Of a stretch of DNA of 64,000 nt, positions 18,121 through 27,600 are shown piece after piece. A program made the translations under genes and the position numbers. This DNA is from an uncultured Dehalococcoidia bacterium (GTDB lineage Bacteria; Chloroflexota; Dehalococcoidia; Lucifugimonadales; CATOSD01): NCBI GenBank assembly GCA_951812395.1, contig CATOSD010000002.1, positions 734,442 to 798,441 of the forward strand. Reading direction: 5' to 3'. Position 1 is the first letter of the stretch, and every line of letters begins with the position of its first letter. The notes beneath the pieces are model-generated. The model saw nothing but the letters and a program-made list of their open reading frames with translations. It ran no database searches and was not told the origin of the DNA.

Positions 18121-18810
18121 TTACCAATCGAGGCCTATTGCGGTAGTGAGAAACTCCGCGAACGGCGAGGCCGTCCGGCAGGCGTCCGCGTACACTTCTA
18201 TGAAGTCCGGAGAGCAGGCCTCTTCCTCCGTGAAGTTGGTCAGCGCCACGAACGACTTGAGCTTGATGTGCTCGATAAGCGGGTGATCGGGATCTATGCC
18301 CCTGGGAGTACGCTTGAGCGATTCCGACTCGAGCGAGTACACCGACGTGAACCCCGCGTCGCCCACAATTCGAGCCCACCTGCCGGGGTTGGCGACGATA
18401 GCGTCGCGAATCTTGCCGACGGCGCCGGAATTGGGACGCCAGATGCCCACCCCCGCGAACACGCTTCCCGGCTGTAGATGCAGGTACAGGCCCGGGCCGT
18501 GGACCTCGCGGCCCACCTCGTGGCGGAAGTGGATGCCGGCATTCGTCTTGTACGGGCTCTTGTCCTTCGAGAATCGGACGTCCCTGTAGATGCGAAACAC
18601 CGAGCCGCCCGACGGGCGCGGGTCCGCAACCATGTGCGGGCTGATTTCCTGCAACCGTTCGCCAAAGTCGGCGACGAAGTCCACGAGCGCGTCGCGAACG
18701 TCGCGTTCGTAGCGCGCCTTGTTGGCCTGAAACCACTCGCGGTTGTTGTTCTTCGCCAGATCAGCCAGAAACTCGAACAGAGCGGGCGTGAAGTGCTGTG
18801 TCGATGTCAT
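18121..18810 (-). CDS. DUF2461 family protein (TIGR02453)
   Basis: 229 residues, typical length. The family is recognised by FLADLAKNNNREWFQANKAR near the N-terminus, RIYRDVRFSKDKSPYKTNAG near residue 70 and GPGLYLHLQPGSVFAGVGIW near residue 103. Its biochemical role is unknown; it is usually a stand-alone gene. ATG has GAGGAGATGACC upstream. About 410 nt separate it from the conserved promoter at 19227-19255 on the same strand, so that element may drive it through a long leader. Confidence 0.9.
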   Translation of the reverse strand: MTSTQHFTPALFEFLADLAKNNNREWFQANKARYERDVRDALVDFVADFGERLQEISPHMVADPRPSGGSVFRIYRDVRFSKDKSPYKTNAGIHFRHEVGREVHGPGLYLHLQPGSVFAGVGIWRPNSGAVGKIRDAIVANPGRWARIVGDAGFTSVYSLESESLKRTPRGIDPDHPLIEHIKLKSFVALTNFTEEEACSPDFIEVYADACRTASPFAEFLTTAIGLDW

Positions 18811-18941
18811 TTGAGGTCATCTCCTCAGAGACTTGCCAACCTCAGAGGCCGGCCAATGAAGCAGCGTAGCAGAGCAACGCTCGCGTATCAACACGAACAC
18901 ACTAGCCTGCTTTAGATCACTCGGCACCCCCATCAAGGGTG

Positions 18942-18959
18942 TTCCCGCCAAGGCGGGAA
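18942..18959. repeat. Short palindrome TTCCCGCC-aa-GGCGGGAA
   Basis: 8-bp perfect arms. It follows the CAGAAT repeats in the direction of the minus-strand promoter and may fold in that transcript. Confidence 0.5.
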
Positions 18960-18963
18960 GTGA

Positions 18964-18989
18964 ATTCTGTTAGATTCTGCGACATTCTG
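18964..18989 (-). repeat. 10-bp-phased CAGAAT repeats (leader element A)
   Basis: ATTCTG occurs at 18964, 18974 and 18984 on the plus strand, so CAGAAT is repeated every 10 bp on the minus strand. It lies about 240 nt downstream of the promoter at 19227-19255. Equivalent repeats occur downstream of the related promoters at 42.4 and 53.7 kb. Confidence 0.65.
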
Positions 18990-19226
18990 TGCGACTCGTA
19001 GCTGAGTGTGACGACGGTACTGCGCAATTCTGTAATGCTGGCGTGGGCGATTTGGGGCATAAGTGTCACGCCGCGTGGCAGAATAGGACAGGCTCAGGGC
19101 AGGCTCCGCAGGACAGGGGCGGGTCAGTGGCCAGTGGCCGGTTACCGACGCACCTACGGTTGCCCGGGGCCTTATCCCGTTCGGGTGTAAGTTTCCGGGC
19201 GACGGGGTCGGTCCCTCGCGTGGTCG

Positions 19227-19255
19227 AGGATAGCACGGATGTGCGTCAGGTTCAA
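19227..19255 (-). promoter_or_regulatory. Conserved promoter/operator element, copy A
   Basis: On the minus strand: TTGAAC (-35, 19250-19255), a 17-bp spacer ending in CGCACATCCGTGC, and TATCCT (-10, 19227-19232) with the TG extension. The spacer contains the palindrome GCAC-ATCC-GTGC. Copies B and C share this spacer core exactly. It faces the DUF2461 gene at about 410 nt. Confidence 0.65.
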
Positions 19256-19769
19256 GAGCGTCGGCGATTTTCGCAGACTGGGGCGGACTGATGGGAAGAA
19301 ATCGCGCAGGCGTGGGGATAGGCGGGGCGTGCGTGGGGTTGGATGGGGCAGGACCGTGAACGGGTGGCGCTGGAAAGTGACGTTTTTTCGGGGTACCGGT
19401 CGCGAATGGGGTCGGGCGTGGGCGAAGAGGCGAGGCCGGGGTGTGCAATGGGGCGCCTCGTGGACATTGGCCTGGCAATATGGCGAACGCAGGGCGATGG
19501 CGGTGGGTCCAGGGTTGGGCGGGAGGGCAGGCTGTTCATGGGAGAGAGGCGGTTCAGGGCGCACCTGGTAATCCTGAACAGGCTCCTGACTAAGACTTAC
19601 TTCGACACACCCGAACGTTTGAACCTAGAATGGAGTTCAATGACGGTAGGAAGCTCCTCTGTACTGATAGATTGTCAAGACGGACAGCAAATGGCCGACC
19701 GTGAATGCCTAAGGTCTAGCCTCTGATGGAGCTATCTGAACAAGGGAGGGAGTTGCGAACGGAAGTGAG
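19256..19769. other. Gene-free GC-rich stretch
   Basis: No credible gene. Open frames on both strands are Pro/Arg/Gly-rich composition artefacts. There is a fragment related to the common dispersed sequence CAGGCTCAGGGCAGGCTCC nearby (19090-19108). The start of the broken methyltransferase is uncertain and could lie in the last part of this stretch. Confidence 0.5.
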
Positions 19770-20377
19770 TTGCATACGTCTTACCAACACAGTTGGCAAT
19801 TCCCAGGCGCGTCTCGAGAGCCTGATTCCGCGCACGAGACAGATCGTTCGATGCCGCAGGAGGCGCAGGCTCTGAACGTCGATGACGTACCGCCTAAGCG
19901 ACGCGTTCGCATTGGTGAACCCACAAATGACCTCGTCTTGAGTGCATATGTGGGAGGCAATGAGGACGTACTCCCCCAGATACTTGACCCATATGTCTAT
20001 GTCGCCCCGCAAAGCGTTATTGCGGACGTCACGTATGGAGAAGGGGTGTTCTGGAGGAATGCTCCACAGGGCAGGGACCTAGTTCTCGCTACTGACATTC
20101 GAGAAGGTGTAGATTGCAGGGCTCTCCCGTACCAGGACGGAGCAATAGACTGCGTGGTGGTGGATCCACCTTACATGCACTCTCCGGGAGGCTCAGCCCA
20201 CACGGCCCATCCCGCATTCGAACGCCACTATAGAAACAACGGCACTGGCGACAGAACCGACAGGAAGTACCACGAGGCGGTGTTGGCTCTCTATGAGGAG
20301 GCCGGAGTGGAATGCTATAGAGTTCTGCGACATCGCGGTGTGCTAGTTGTGAAGCGCCAAAACGGTCCACATCCCTA
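19770..20377 (+). pseudogene. DNA methyltransferase (adenine/cytosine-N4 type), 3' truncated and abutting an IS
   Basis: About 200 residues remain. The methylase motifs are clear: VIADVTYGEGVFWRN for the SAM side, ALPYQDGAIDCVVVDPPYMH with the catalytic DPPY, and HPAFERHYRNN. It breaks off at LRHRGVLVVKRQN, just where relatives continue with VKCQDE and about 40-60 more residues. The first IS copy begins at 20378, 4 bp after the target repeat. Removing both IS copies gives an in-frame TAG across the junction, so the gene appears to have been truncated already or to have lost its end in the insertion. The start is uncertain (an internal ATG at 19851 is possible). Confidence 0.75.
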
Positions 20378-22240
20378 CCCAAATCCACCGCCTAACCGCG
20401 GCGGGGGGGGGGTGTGGTGGGTTGGCGAGGGTGAATGTGCGTTTTGGGGCCGGTCAGTTGGCGTGGGGAAGGTCGATGCGACGGTCTGGGGGCGTGAGGC
20501 GGTTCCTGAGAGGGTAGTTGGAGGGTTTTGGGCGAGTTTCGGACACGGCGAAGCCGACGACTTCGGTTCAGTCGCCTCGAGTGTGGGTGGATTCCTGAGG
20601 AGAATCAGGCCCGGAGCGGCGTGTTTGCCAGAGCGTGTATCCTGCGTTGCGCACTCACGAGCAGGTCATGGGTTGGGTGTCCTCTCGCGAGACGGATGAT
20701 GAGCCTCCTTGCGTGTCTGACCACTCGCCCCGCAACGCAGATTACGCCGAAGCGCACCGCCTTCAGACGCTTGCTCACCCACTCTTCCCCCAACACCAGC
20801 CGCTTCATCGCTGAGTTCAGATTGAACGCCAACACCACTATCGCCCACCACGCCGCGTTCGACCCGAACTTCCCCGACGGCAGCCTGCCCCCCGCAAGGT
20901 CCTCCTTCAGCACCGAATGCACCTCCTCACCCTTGCCACACCTCTGCCTGTACCACCGGACCAACTCATCCCCAGGCAACTCTCGGTTCGTCACCATCCC
21001 CGTCACTTTGTACAATTTGCCATCTCCCATCTCCATAATGGGAACCGACAACTTCTCCCCATCCATGTCGAACAGCGGCGGGTTCGGCATACGCTCCCTT
21101 ATCGCGATGAACCTGTAGTCGGGACTGTTCTTGCTGTATCCCGTCCAACTGGTCACGTAGCACACCTCGGCGTACTGCTGTCTTGTGGCCTCTCGTTGCT
21201 CACCCTCTGTCCTGTACAGGTCGTGCCATCCTTCCTCCTCTACCTCACTCACCGCCGCCCTGAACTCAGCCATCACGTTCACTCCCACACAGAACTCGAT
21301 CACTCCGAACCGCTCATCCCTTCCCTCGGCGCAGTACTTCAATAGCTCCTTCTGGTAGCCCGCCGAGTCAGACCTCATCATCACCTTGCTCACCCCTGAG
21401 GGCAAACACTTAAGCGACTCCTTCAACACCCTGAGCTGTTCGTAGCCCGCGTTCACGTTGCCGTCTCTGAACTCGGAGTGCACCACAAGGTCCGCCTCAT
21501 GCCAGTAGGTGGTCAACGGCTGGTACGCCTTGTGCTTTTTGTAGCAGAAGCACGCCTGCCGCTTGTGCGTCCCTATCAGCGTGGCGTCCATGTCCAATGT
21601 CGCTTCGGTGTGTCCTGAATGGCCTCCCGCGAACCTCACCAGGTCCGCGTTGACCTTCCCAAGCCCTCTCAGCGCGTCGTTGGCCGCCGGTATGAACGCC
21701 TTGCGAGACCGTCTCCCGGCCTCCTCAGCCTCGTCGTGGAAACGGTCCAGATACCTGAACACCGCCGTGGGCGACGGCACAGTGCGGCTACGCTCCTTAC
21801 GCCACCTTCTGAGCTGCGCCCTGCGCTCTGCCCGCCGCACTCCGTGAGTCTCCGCGGTGAGCAGCGCCCTGCCCAGCCCCTCGTCCTTCTCCAGCAGCCG
21901 CAGGTCATCCACCGACTCACCACCGGCCAGGTTGAGCATCACAAGCGCCGTCACATTCTGGGCGTCCGTCCACCCCTGTGTGCCCTCTCTCACTCCCACG
22001 TGACGGCGCACCGACTGCCCCAGTCGCGCAACAAACGCCAGGTCCAGGTATGCCGGCAACCCCGACAACGCCGTCATACCAGTAGACTCGGTCTCCTCTG
22101 CGTAGTGGAAAGGAAGCGTTGCTTGCTGCATAATAGTCGCACCTCGTTGGTGATGGGTTGTTGTTGTTACCTACCATCATAGCCGGCTTTACAGCCGGCT
22201 CCAACGAGGCCTTCCTTTGCAACTAGGCGGTGGATTTGGG
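20378..22240 (-). mobile_element. IS1380-family insertion sequence, copy 1
   Basis: 1863 bp bounded by the 17-bp terminal inverted repeat CCCAAATCCACCGCCTA (20378-20394 and, inverted, 22224-22240). It is flanked by CCTA at 20374-20377 and 22241-22244, a 4-bp target duplication. It contains one transposase gene on the minus strand, a run of ten G near the left end, and AGCCGGCT-TTAC-AGCCGGCT near the right end (22181-22200). Confidence 0.9.
20605..22131 (-). CDS. IS1380-family transposase (copy 1)
   Basis: 508 residues, intact. DDE transposase of the IS1380 group: ATLDMDATLIGTHKRQACFC holds the first catalytic Asp and its following TxxTHK pattern, KHKAYQPLTTYWHEADLVV and EFRDGNVNAGYEQL follow, MRSDSAGYQKELL carries the second Asp, and WYRQRCGKGEEVHSVLKEDL carries the YRxRCxxE Glu motif. 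Nearly identical to the transposase at 22473; differences seen include His/Tyr in YWHEAD versus YWYEAD and Lys/Glu in SLKCLPS versus SLECLPP. Confidence 0.95.
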   Translation of the reverse strand: MQQATLPFHYAEETESTGMTALSGLPAYLDLAFVARLGQSVRRHVGVREGTQGWTDAQNVTALVMLNLAGGESVDDLRLLEKDEGLGRALLTAETHGVRRAERRAQLRRWRKERSRTVPSPTAVFRYLDRFHDEAEEAGRRSRKAFIPAANDALRGLGKVNADLVRFAGGHSGHTEATLDMDATLIGTHKRQACFCYKKHKAYQPLTTYWHEADLVVHSEFRDGNVNAGYEQLRVLKESLKCLPSGVSKVMMRSDSAGYQKELLKYCAEGRDERFGVIEFCVGVNVMAEFRAAVSEVEEEGWHDLYRTEGEQREATRQQYAEVCYVTSWTGYSKNSPDYRFIAIRERMPNPPLFDMDGEKLSVPIMEMGDGKLYKVTGMVTNRELPGDELVRWYRQRCGKGEEVHSVLKEDLAGGRLPSGKFGSNAAWWAIVVLAFNLNSAMKRLVLGEEWVSKRLKAVRFGVICVAGRVVRHARRLIIRLARGHPTHDLLVSAQRRIHALANTPLRA

Positions 22241-22244
22241 CCTA

Positions 22245-24108
22245 CCCAGATCCACCGCCTAACCGCGGCGGGGGGGGGGGTGTGGTGGGTTGGCGAGGGT
22301 GAATGTGCGTTTTGGGGCCGGTCAGTTGGCGTGGGGAAGGTCGATGCGACGGTCTGGGGGCGTGAGGCGGTTCCTGAGAGGGTAGTTGGAGGGTTTTGGG
22401 CGAGTTTCGGACACGGCGAAGCCGACGACTTCGGTTCAGTCATCTCGAGTGTGGGTGGATTCCTGAGGAGAATCAGGCCCGGAGCGGCGTGTTTGCCAGA
22501 GCGTGTATCCTGCGTTGCGCACTCACGAGCAGGTCATGGGTTGGGTGTCCTCTCGCGAGACGGATGATGAGCCTCCTTGCGTGTCTGACCACTCGCCCCG
22601 CAACGCAGATTACGCCGAAGCGCACCGCCTTCAGACGCTTGCTCACCCACTCTTCCCCCAACACCAGCCGCTTCATCGCTGAGTTCAGATTGAACGCCAA
22701 CACCACTATAGCCCACCACGCCGCGTTCGACCCGAACTTCCCCGACGGCAGCCTGCCCCCCGCAAGATCCTCCTTCAGCACCGAATGGACCTCCTCCCCT
22801 TTGCCGCACCTCTGCCTGTACCACCGGACCAACTCATCCCCAGGCAGCTCTCGGTTCGTCACCATCCCCGTCACTTTGTACAATTTGCCATCCCCCATCT
22901 CCATAACGGGAACCGACAGCTTCTCCCCATCCATGTCGAACAGCGGCGGGTTCGGCATACGCTCCCTTATCGCGATGAACCTGTAGTCGGGACTGTTCTT
23001 GCTGTATCCCGTCCAACTGGTCACGTAGCACACCTCGGCGTACTGCTGTCTTGTGGCCTCTCGTTGCTCACCCTCTGTCCTGTACAGGTCGTGCCATCCT
23101 TCCTCCTCTACCTCACTCACCGCCGCCCTGAACTCGGCCATCACGTTCACTCCCACACAGAACTCGATCACTCCGAACCGCTCATCCCGCCCCTCGGCGC
23201 AGTACTTCAACAGCTCCTTCTGGTAGCCCGCCGAGTCAGACCTCATCATCACCTTGCTCACCCCTGGGGGCAGACACTCCAGCGACTCCTTCAACACCCT
23301 GAGCTGTTCGTAGCCCGCGTTCACGTTGCCGTCTCTGAACTCGGAGTGCACCACAAGGTCCGCCTCATACCAGTAGGTGGTCAACGGCTGGTACGCCTTG
23401 TGCTTTTTGTAGCAGAAGCACGCCTGCCGCTTGTGCGTCCCTATCAGCGTGGCGTCCATGTCCAATGTCGCTTCGGTGTGTCCTGAATGGCCTCCCGCGA
23501 ACCTCACCAGGTCCGCGTTGACCTTCCCAAGCCCTCTCAGCGCGTCGTTGGCCGCCGGTATGAACGCCTTGCGAGACCGTCTCCCGGCCTCCTCAGCCTC
23601 GTCGTGGAAACGGTCCAGATACCTGAACACCGCCGTGGGCGACGGCACAGTGCGGCTACGCTCCTTACGCCACCTTCTGAGCTGCGCCCTGCGCTCTGCC
23701 CGCCGCACCCCGTGAGTCTCCGCGGTGAGCAGCGCCCTGCCCAGCCCCTCGTCCTTCTCCAGCAGCCGCAGGTCATCCACCGACTCACCACCGGCCAGGT
23801 TGAGCATCACAAGCGCCGTCACATTCTGGGCGTCCGTCCACCCCTGTGTGCCCTCTCTCACTCCCACGTGACGGCGCACCGACTGCCCCAGTCGCGCAAC
23901 AAACGCCAGGTCCAGGTATGCCGGCAACCCCGACAACGCCGTCATACCAGTAGACTCGGTCTCCTCTGCGTAGTGGAAAGGAAGCGTTGCTTGCTGCATA
24001 ATAGTCGCACCTCGTTGGTGATGGGTTGTTGTTGTTACCTACCATCATAGCCGGCTTTACAGCCGGCTCCAACGAGGCCTCCTTTTGCAACTAGGCGGTG
24101 GATCTGGG
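22245..24108 (-). mobile_element. IS1380-family insertion sequence, copy 2 (direct tandem)
   Basis: About 1864 bp, same orientation as copy 1. Its terminal repeats are CCCAGATCCACCGCCTA at both ends, differing from copy 1 by the same A-to-G change at each end. CCTA follows at 24110-24113 (one extra G separates it), so three CCTA copies bracket two elements. The G run near the left end has eleven G rather than ten. Confidence 0.9.
22473..23999 (-). CDS. IS1380-family transposase (copy 2)
   Basis: 508 residues and intact, with the same DDE signature residues as copy 1 (DMDAT, SDSAGY, WYRQRCGKGEE). Only a handful of substitutions separate the copies, so the elements are recent. Both reading frames being open suggests the elements may still be active. 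Confidence 0.95.
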   Translation of the reverse strand: MQQATLPFHYAEETESTGMTALSGLPAYLDLAFVARLGQSVRRHVGVREGTQGWTDAQNVTALVMLNLAGGESVDDLRLLEKDEGLGRALLTAETHGVRRAERRAQLRRWRKERSRTVPSPTAVFRYLDRFHDEAEEAGRRSRKAFIPAANDALRGLGKVNADLVRFAGGHSGHTEATLDMDATLIGTHKRQACFCYKKHKAYQPLTTYWYEADLVVHSEFRDGNVNAGYEQLRVLKESLECLPPGVSKVMMRSDSAGYQKELLKYCAEGRDERFGVIEFCVGVNVMAEFRAAVSEVEEEGWHDLYRTEGEQREATRQQYAEVCYVTSWTGYSKNSPDYRFIAIRERMPNPPLFDMDGEKLSVPVMEMGDGKLYKVTGMVTNRELPGDELVRWYRQRCGKGEEVHSVLKEDLAGGRLPSGKFGSNAAWWAIVVLAFNLNSAMKRLVLGEEWVSKRLKAVRFGVICVAGRVVRHARRLIIRLARGHPTHDLLVSAQRRIHALANTPLRA

Positions 24109-24122
24109 GCCTAGTACCTCTA

Positions 24123-24152
24123 TTGACATCCATGCCAGCCCTGCTCTATACT
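24123..24152 (+). promoter_or_regulatory. ileS promoter
   Basis: TTGACA (24123-24128), 18-bp spacer, TATACT (24147-24152). It begins only 10 bp after the last IS target repeat and leads into the T-box leader. Confidence 0.75.
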
Positions 24153-24158
24153 CCGACT

Positions 24159-24550
24159 TGGCGAATCGCCCCGCACGGGGGCGTCGTCCAACGGAGTGCA
24201 CAAAGGCGAAGACGGAGACGAGTAGGCGCAGAGCGGGCGCACAGCGAGTCCGAGCAGGCCTCATGCCAGTGGGGCCGCGGTGAGAGCGGACGCGGAGCGC
24301 GGCGCCGAATATCACTCCCGAGCCTCGGCCCGAAACCGATGCCGGCAAGCGTGTGGCAATCGAGTTGCCCTGCCACTGGCGCGACGGTAGGCGCCGACGG
24401 ACTCGCCCACCGTTAGCCGGGCGGCCCGTATGCGCGGAGCGCCGCCGGGCAGATCGAGTGTCCCGCCGTCGCATTGTGACGGCGGGGAAGCCAGGGTGGT
24501 ACCGCGGGAAGCGACACAGCTCTCGTCCCTCAGGGGCGGGGGCTTTTTTG
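24159..24550 (+). ncRNA. T-box leader riboswitch for ileS
   Basis: The 14-nt T-box AGGGTGGTACCGCG is at 24492-24505. It is followed by an intrinsic terminator whose stem (24517-24528 with 24532-24544, one bulged G) ends in a T run at 24544-24549. Upstream, the stem I region includes a GACGAGTAGG-like start and a candidate specifier in GAATATCACTCC, where ATC (Ile) lies at 24311-24313. Uncharged tRNA-Ile would bind, stabilise the antiterminator and let ileS be transcribed. Confidence 0.92.
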
Positions 24551-24610
24551 TTGCCGCGGAGCAGGCTCCGCGCCGCCGCGAAGAGACTACGACAGTCGAG
24601 GTTTCAAGAG

Positions 24611-27600
24611 ATGTTCAAGCAGGTAGACGCCAGGGTGGACTTCCCGGAACTCGAGCGAGACTTGCTGCGGTGGTGGGACGAAAACGACATCCCCCGCAAG
24701 TACCGCGAACGCAATTCCGGAGCGGACAAGCGGTACTCGTTTATCGACGGCCCGATCACCGCCAACAACCCCATGGGCGTACACCACGCCTGGGGCCGAA
24801 CCTACAAGGACCTGTTCCTGCGGTTCCGCAACATGCAGGGCTACAGGCAGCGCTTCCAGAACGGCTTCGACGGCCAGGGTCTGTGGATAGAGGTCGAGGT
24901 CGAAAAGGAACTTGGTTTCAAGTCCAAGCGCGACATCGAAGCCTACGGCATCGACAAGTTCGTCGACCTGTGCAAGGAACGGGTCCGGCGCTTCTCGGAC
25001 GTCATCTCCTCCCAGTCCCAGCGTCTCGCGTACTGGATGGACTGGGACGACTCGTACCACACGATGGCCGACGAGAACAACTACACCATCTGGCAGTTCC
25101 TGAAGAGGTGCCACGAGCGCGGCTGGCTGTACGAGGGCCGCGACGTGATGCCCTGGTGCCCCCGTTGCGGCACTGGACTGTCGGAACACGAGATCGTGAC
25201 GGAGGGCTACAAGGAGATCGTCCATCCAGGGCTGTACGTCAAGTTCCCGCTCCTGGACGAGGACGCCTCTCTGCTTGTGTGGACGACCACCCCCTGGACG
25301 CTCACTTCCAACGTCGCCGCGGCGGTTCACCCGGAAAAGACCTACGTTAAGGCGCGCGCCGGGGAGGACACCGTGTACCTCGTCAAGGAGCTGCTGCCTC
25401 TGCTCCGTGGCGAGACCGAAACGCTAGCCGAGATGGCCGGCAGCGAGCTGGTGGGACGAAGCTACAGGGGGCCGTTCGACGAGCTGACCGCGCAGCGCGG
25501 GGTGGAACACCGCGTCATCGCCTGGGAAGATGTCAGCGAGACGGAGGGCACAGGCATTGTCCACATCGCGCCGGGGGCGGGCAAAGAGGACTTCGCGCTG
25601 GGCAAGGAGCACGAGCTGGACACCATCGCGCCGCTCGACGAGTTCGGCGACTTCGTCGACGGATTCGACTGGCTGACCGGCACGAACGTCTATGACGTGA
25701 ACAAGCCCATATACGACAGCCTTCGCGAAAAGGGCGTGTTCTACCGGCTCGACCAGTACTCCCACCGCTACCCCGTCTGCTGGCGGTGCGACTCCGAGCT
25801 GGTGTTCCGGCTCGTGGACGAGTGGTTCATCTCCATGAACGACCTGCGCCACCAGATTGCCGACGTGACTCGAAACATCCGCTGGATCCCCTCGTTCGGA
25901 CTGGAGCGCGAGCTGGACTGGCTGCGCAATATGGATGACTGGATGATCTCGAAGAAGCGCTACTGGGGCCTCGCGCTGCCCATCTTCAAGTGCGACTGCG
26001 GTAATTTCGACGTGATTGGAAGCGAGGAGGAGCTGGAGCGGCGCGCCGTGGAGGGATGGGACGAGTTCAGCGGCCACTCGCCGCACCGGCCCTGGATCGA
26101 CGCCGTTAAGATCGAGTGTCCGCAGTGCGGCGCTCACGTGTCCCGAATCGCGGACGTTGGCAACCCCTGGCTGGACGCCGGCATCGTGTCGTTTTCGACG
26201 CTGGGCTACCGGCAGGACAGGGACTACTGGAAGGACTGGTTCCCCGCCGACTGGATATCGGAGAGCTTCCCGGGCCAGTTCAGAAACTGGTTCTATTCCC
26301 TGCTCACGATGAGCACCGCGCTCGAGAACTCCGAGCCCTGCAAGACCGTGTTCAGCTACGCGCTGATGCGGGACGAGAATGGCGAGGAGATGCACAAGAG
26401 CAAGGGCAACGCGATCTGGTTCGAGGACGCCGCGGAGCGGATGGGCGTAGACTCGATGCGCTGGCTGTACTCGCGCCACAATCCGGCCCTGAACGTCAAT
26501 TTCGGGTTCCGGTCCGCGGACGAGGTGCGCCGCCGCTTCCTGATTCCTCTGTGGAACGTCTACTCCTTCTTCGTGACCTACGCCAACATCGACGAATTCG
26601 ACCCGTCGACGCCCGCGCCGGAGGCGCCCAGGCGCCCGGAACTCGACCGGTGGATAATCTCCGAGTTGAACATCCTCGTGCGCGAGATGACCAACGCGCT
26701 GGAGAACTTCGAGCCTGAACGCGCGAGCCGTGCCGCGGAACGATTCGTCGAGTACCTGTCCAACTGGTACGTCCGCCGGAGCCGCCGCCGCTTCTGGAAG
26801 TCCGACGCGGACGAGGACAAGCTGGCTGCCCACTCGACGCTGTACGAATGCCTGGTCACGCTCACGAGGCTGCTGGCGCCCATCGTGCCGTTCGTCTCAG
26901 AGTCGATGTACCGCAATCTGGCCGCGAACGGCGCGGGCGGGCGCGAGAGTGTGCACCTGGATAGCTACCCGGTGTGCGATGAGGCCCTAGTCGACGAGGA
27001 GCTGGCGGAGGCGACGAGGCTTGCCATGCGTCTCTCCAGCCTGGGACGAGCGGCGCGCAGCAAGGCGGGCCTTAAGGTGCGCCAGCCGCTCGATAGCGCC
27101 CTCGTGGTGCTGCGTTCGCCGGAGGAGTCGGCCCGGCTGGACCAGGTGGTCGCCCAGGTGCGCGACGAGCTCAACGTAAAGAGCGTGTCCACTATCGACG
27201 AGTCCGAGGTGATGGAGTTCAGCGTGCAGGCCAACATGCCCCTGTTGGGTCCCAAGTACGGCATGGAGATGCGTTACATCATAGAGGGCCTGAAGACGGC
27301 CGACGCCAGCGCCATCCGGCAAAGCGTCCTGGCAGGCAATACGGTTGACGTCGAGGGATACGACCTGCTGCCTGAAGAAATCCTGGTGAACTCTGCCCAG
27401 CGGGAGGGCTTCTCGGTGGCCTCGGAGGGGGGCTACACTCTGGCCGTATCCACGGCTGTCAGCCGCGAGCTGGCGCTGGAGGGCATGGCCCGCGAGCTGG
27501 TGCACCAGGTGCAGAACCTTCGCCGCGAGGCGCAGTTCGACATCGCTGACCACATCATCGCCTACTATCGGTGCGGCGACACGCTGAGCGAGGTGCTGGC

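Noticed and set aside
18933..19571. Frames on both strands rich in Pro, Arg and Gly
   Set aside because: Composition artefacts in GC-rich DNA; no ribosome sites or family features, and they overlap promoter copy A.
20378..24108. Composite transposon carrying cargo between the IS copies
   Set aside because: Only 4 bp of shared target sequence separates the two copies; there is no cargo.
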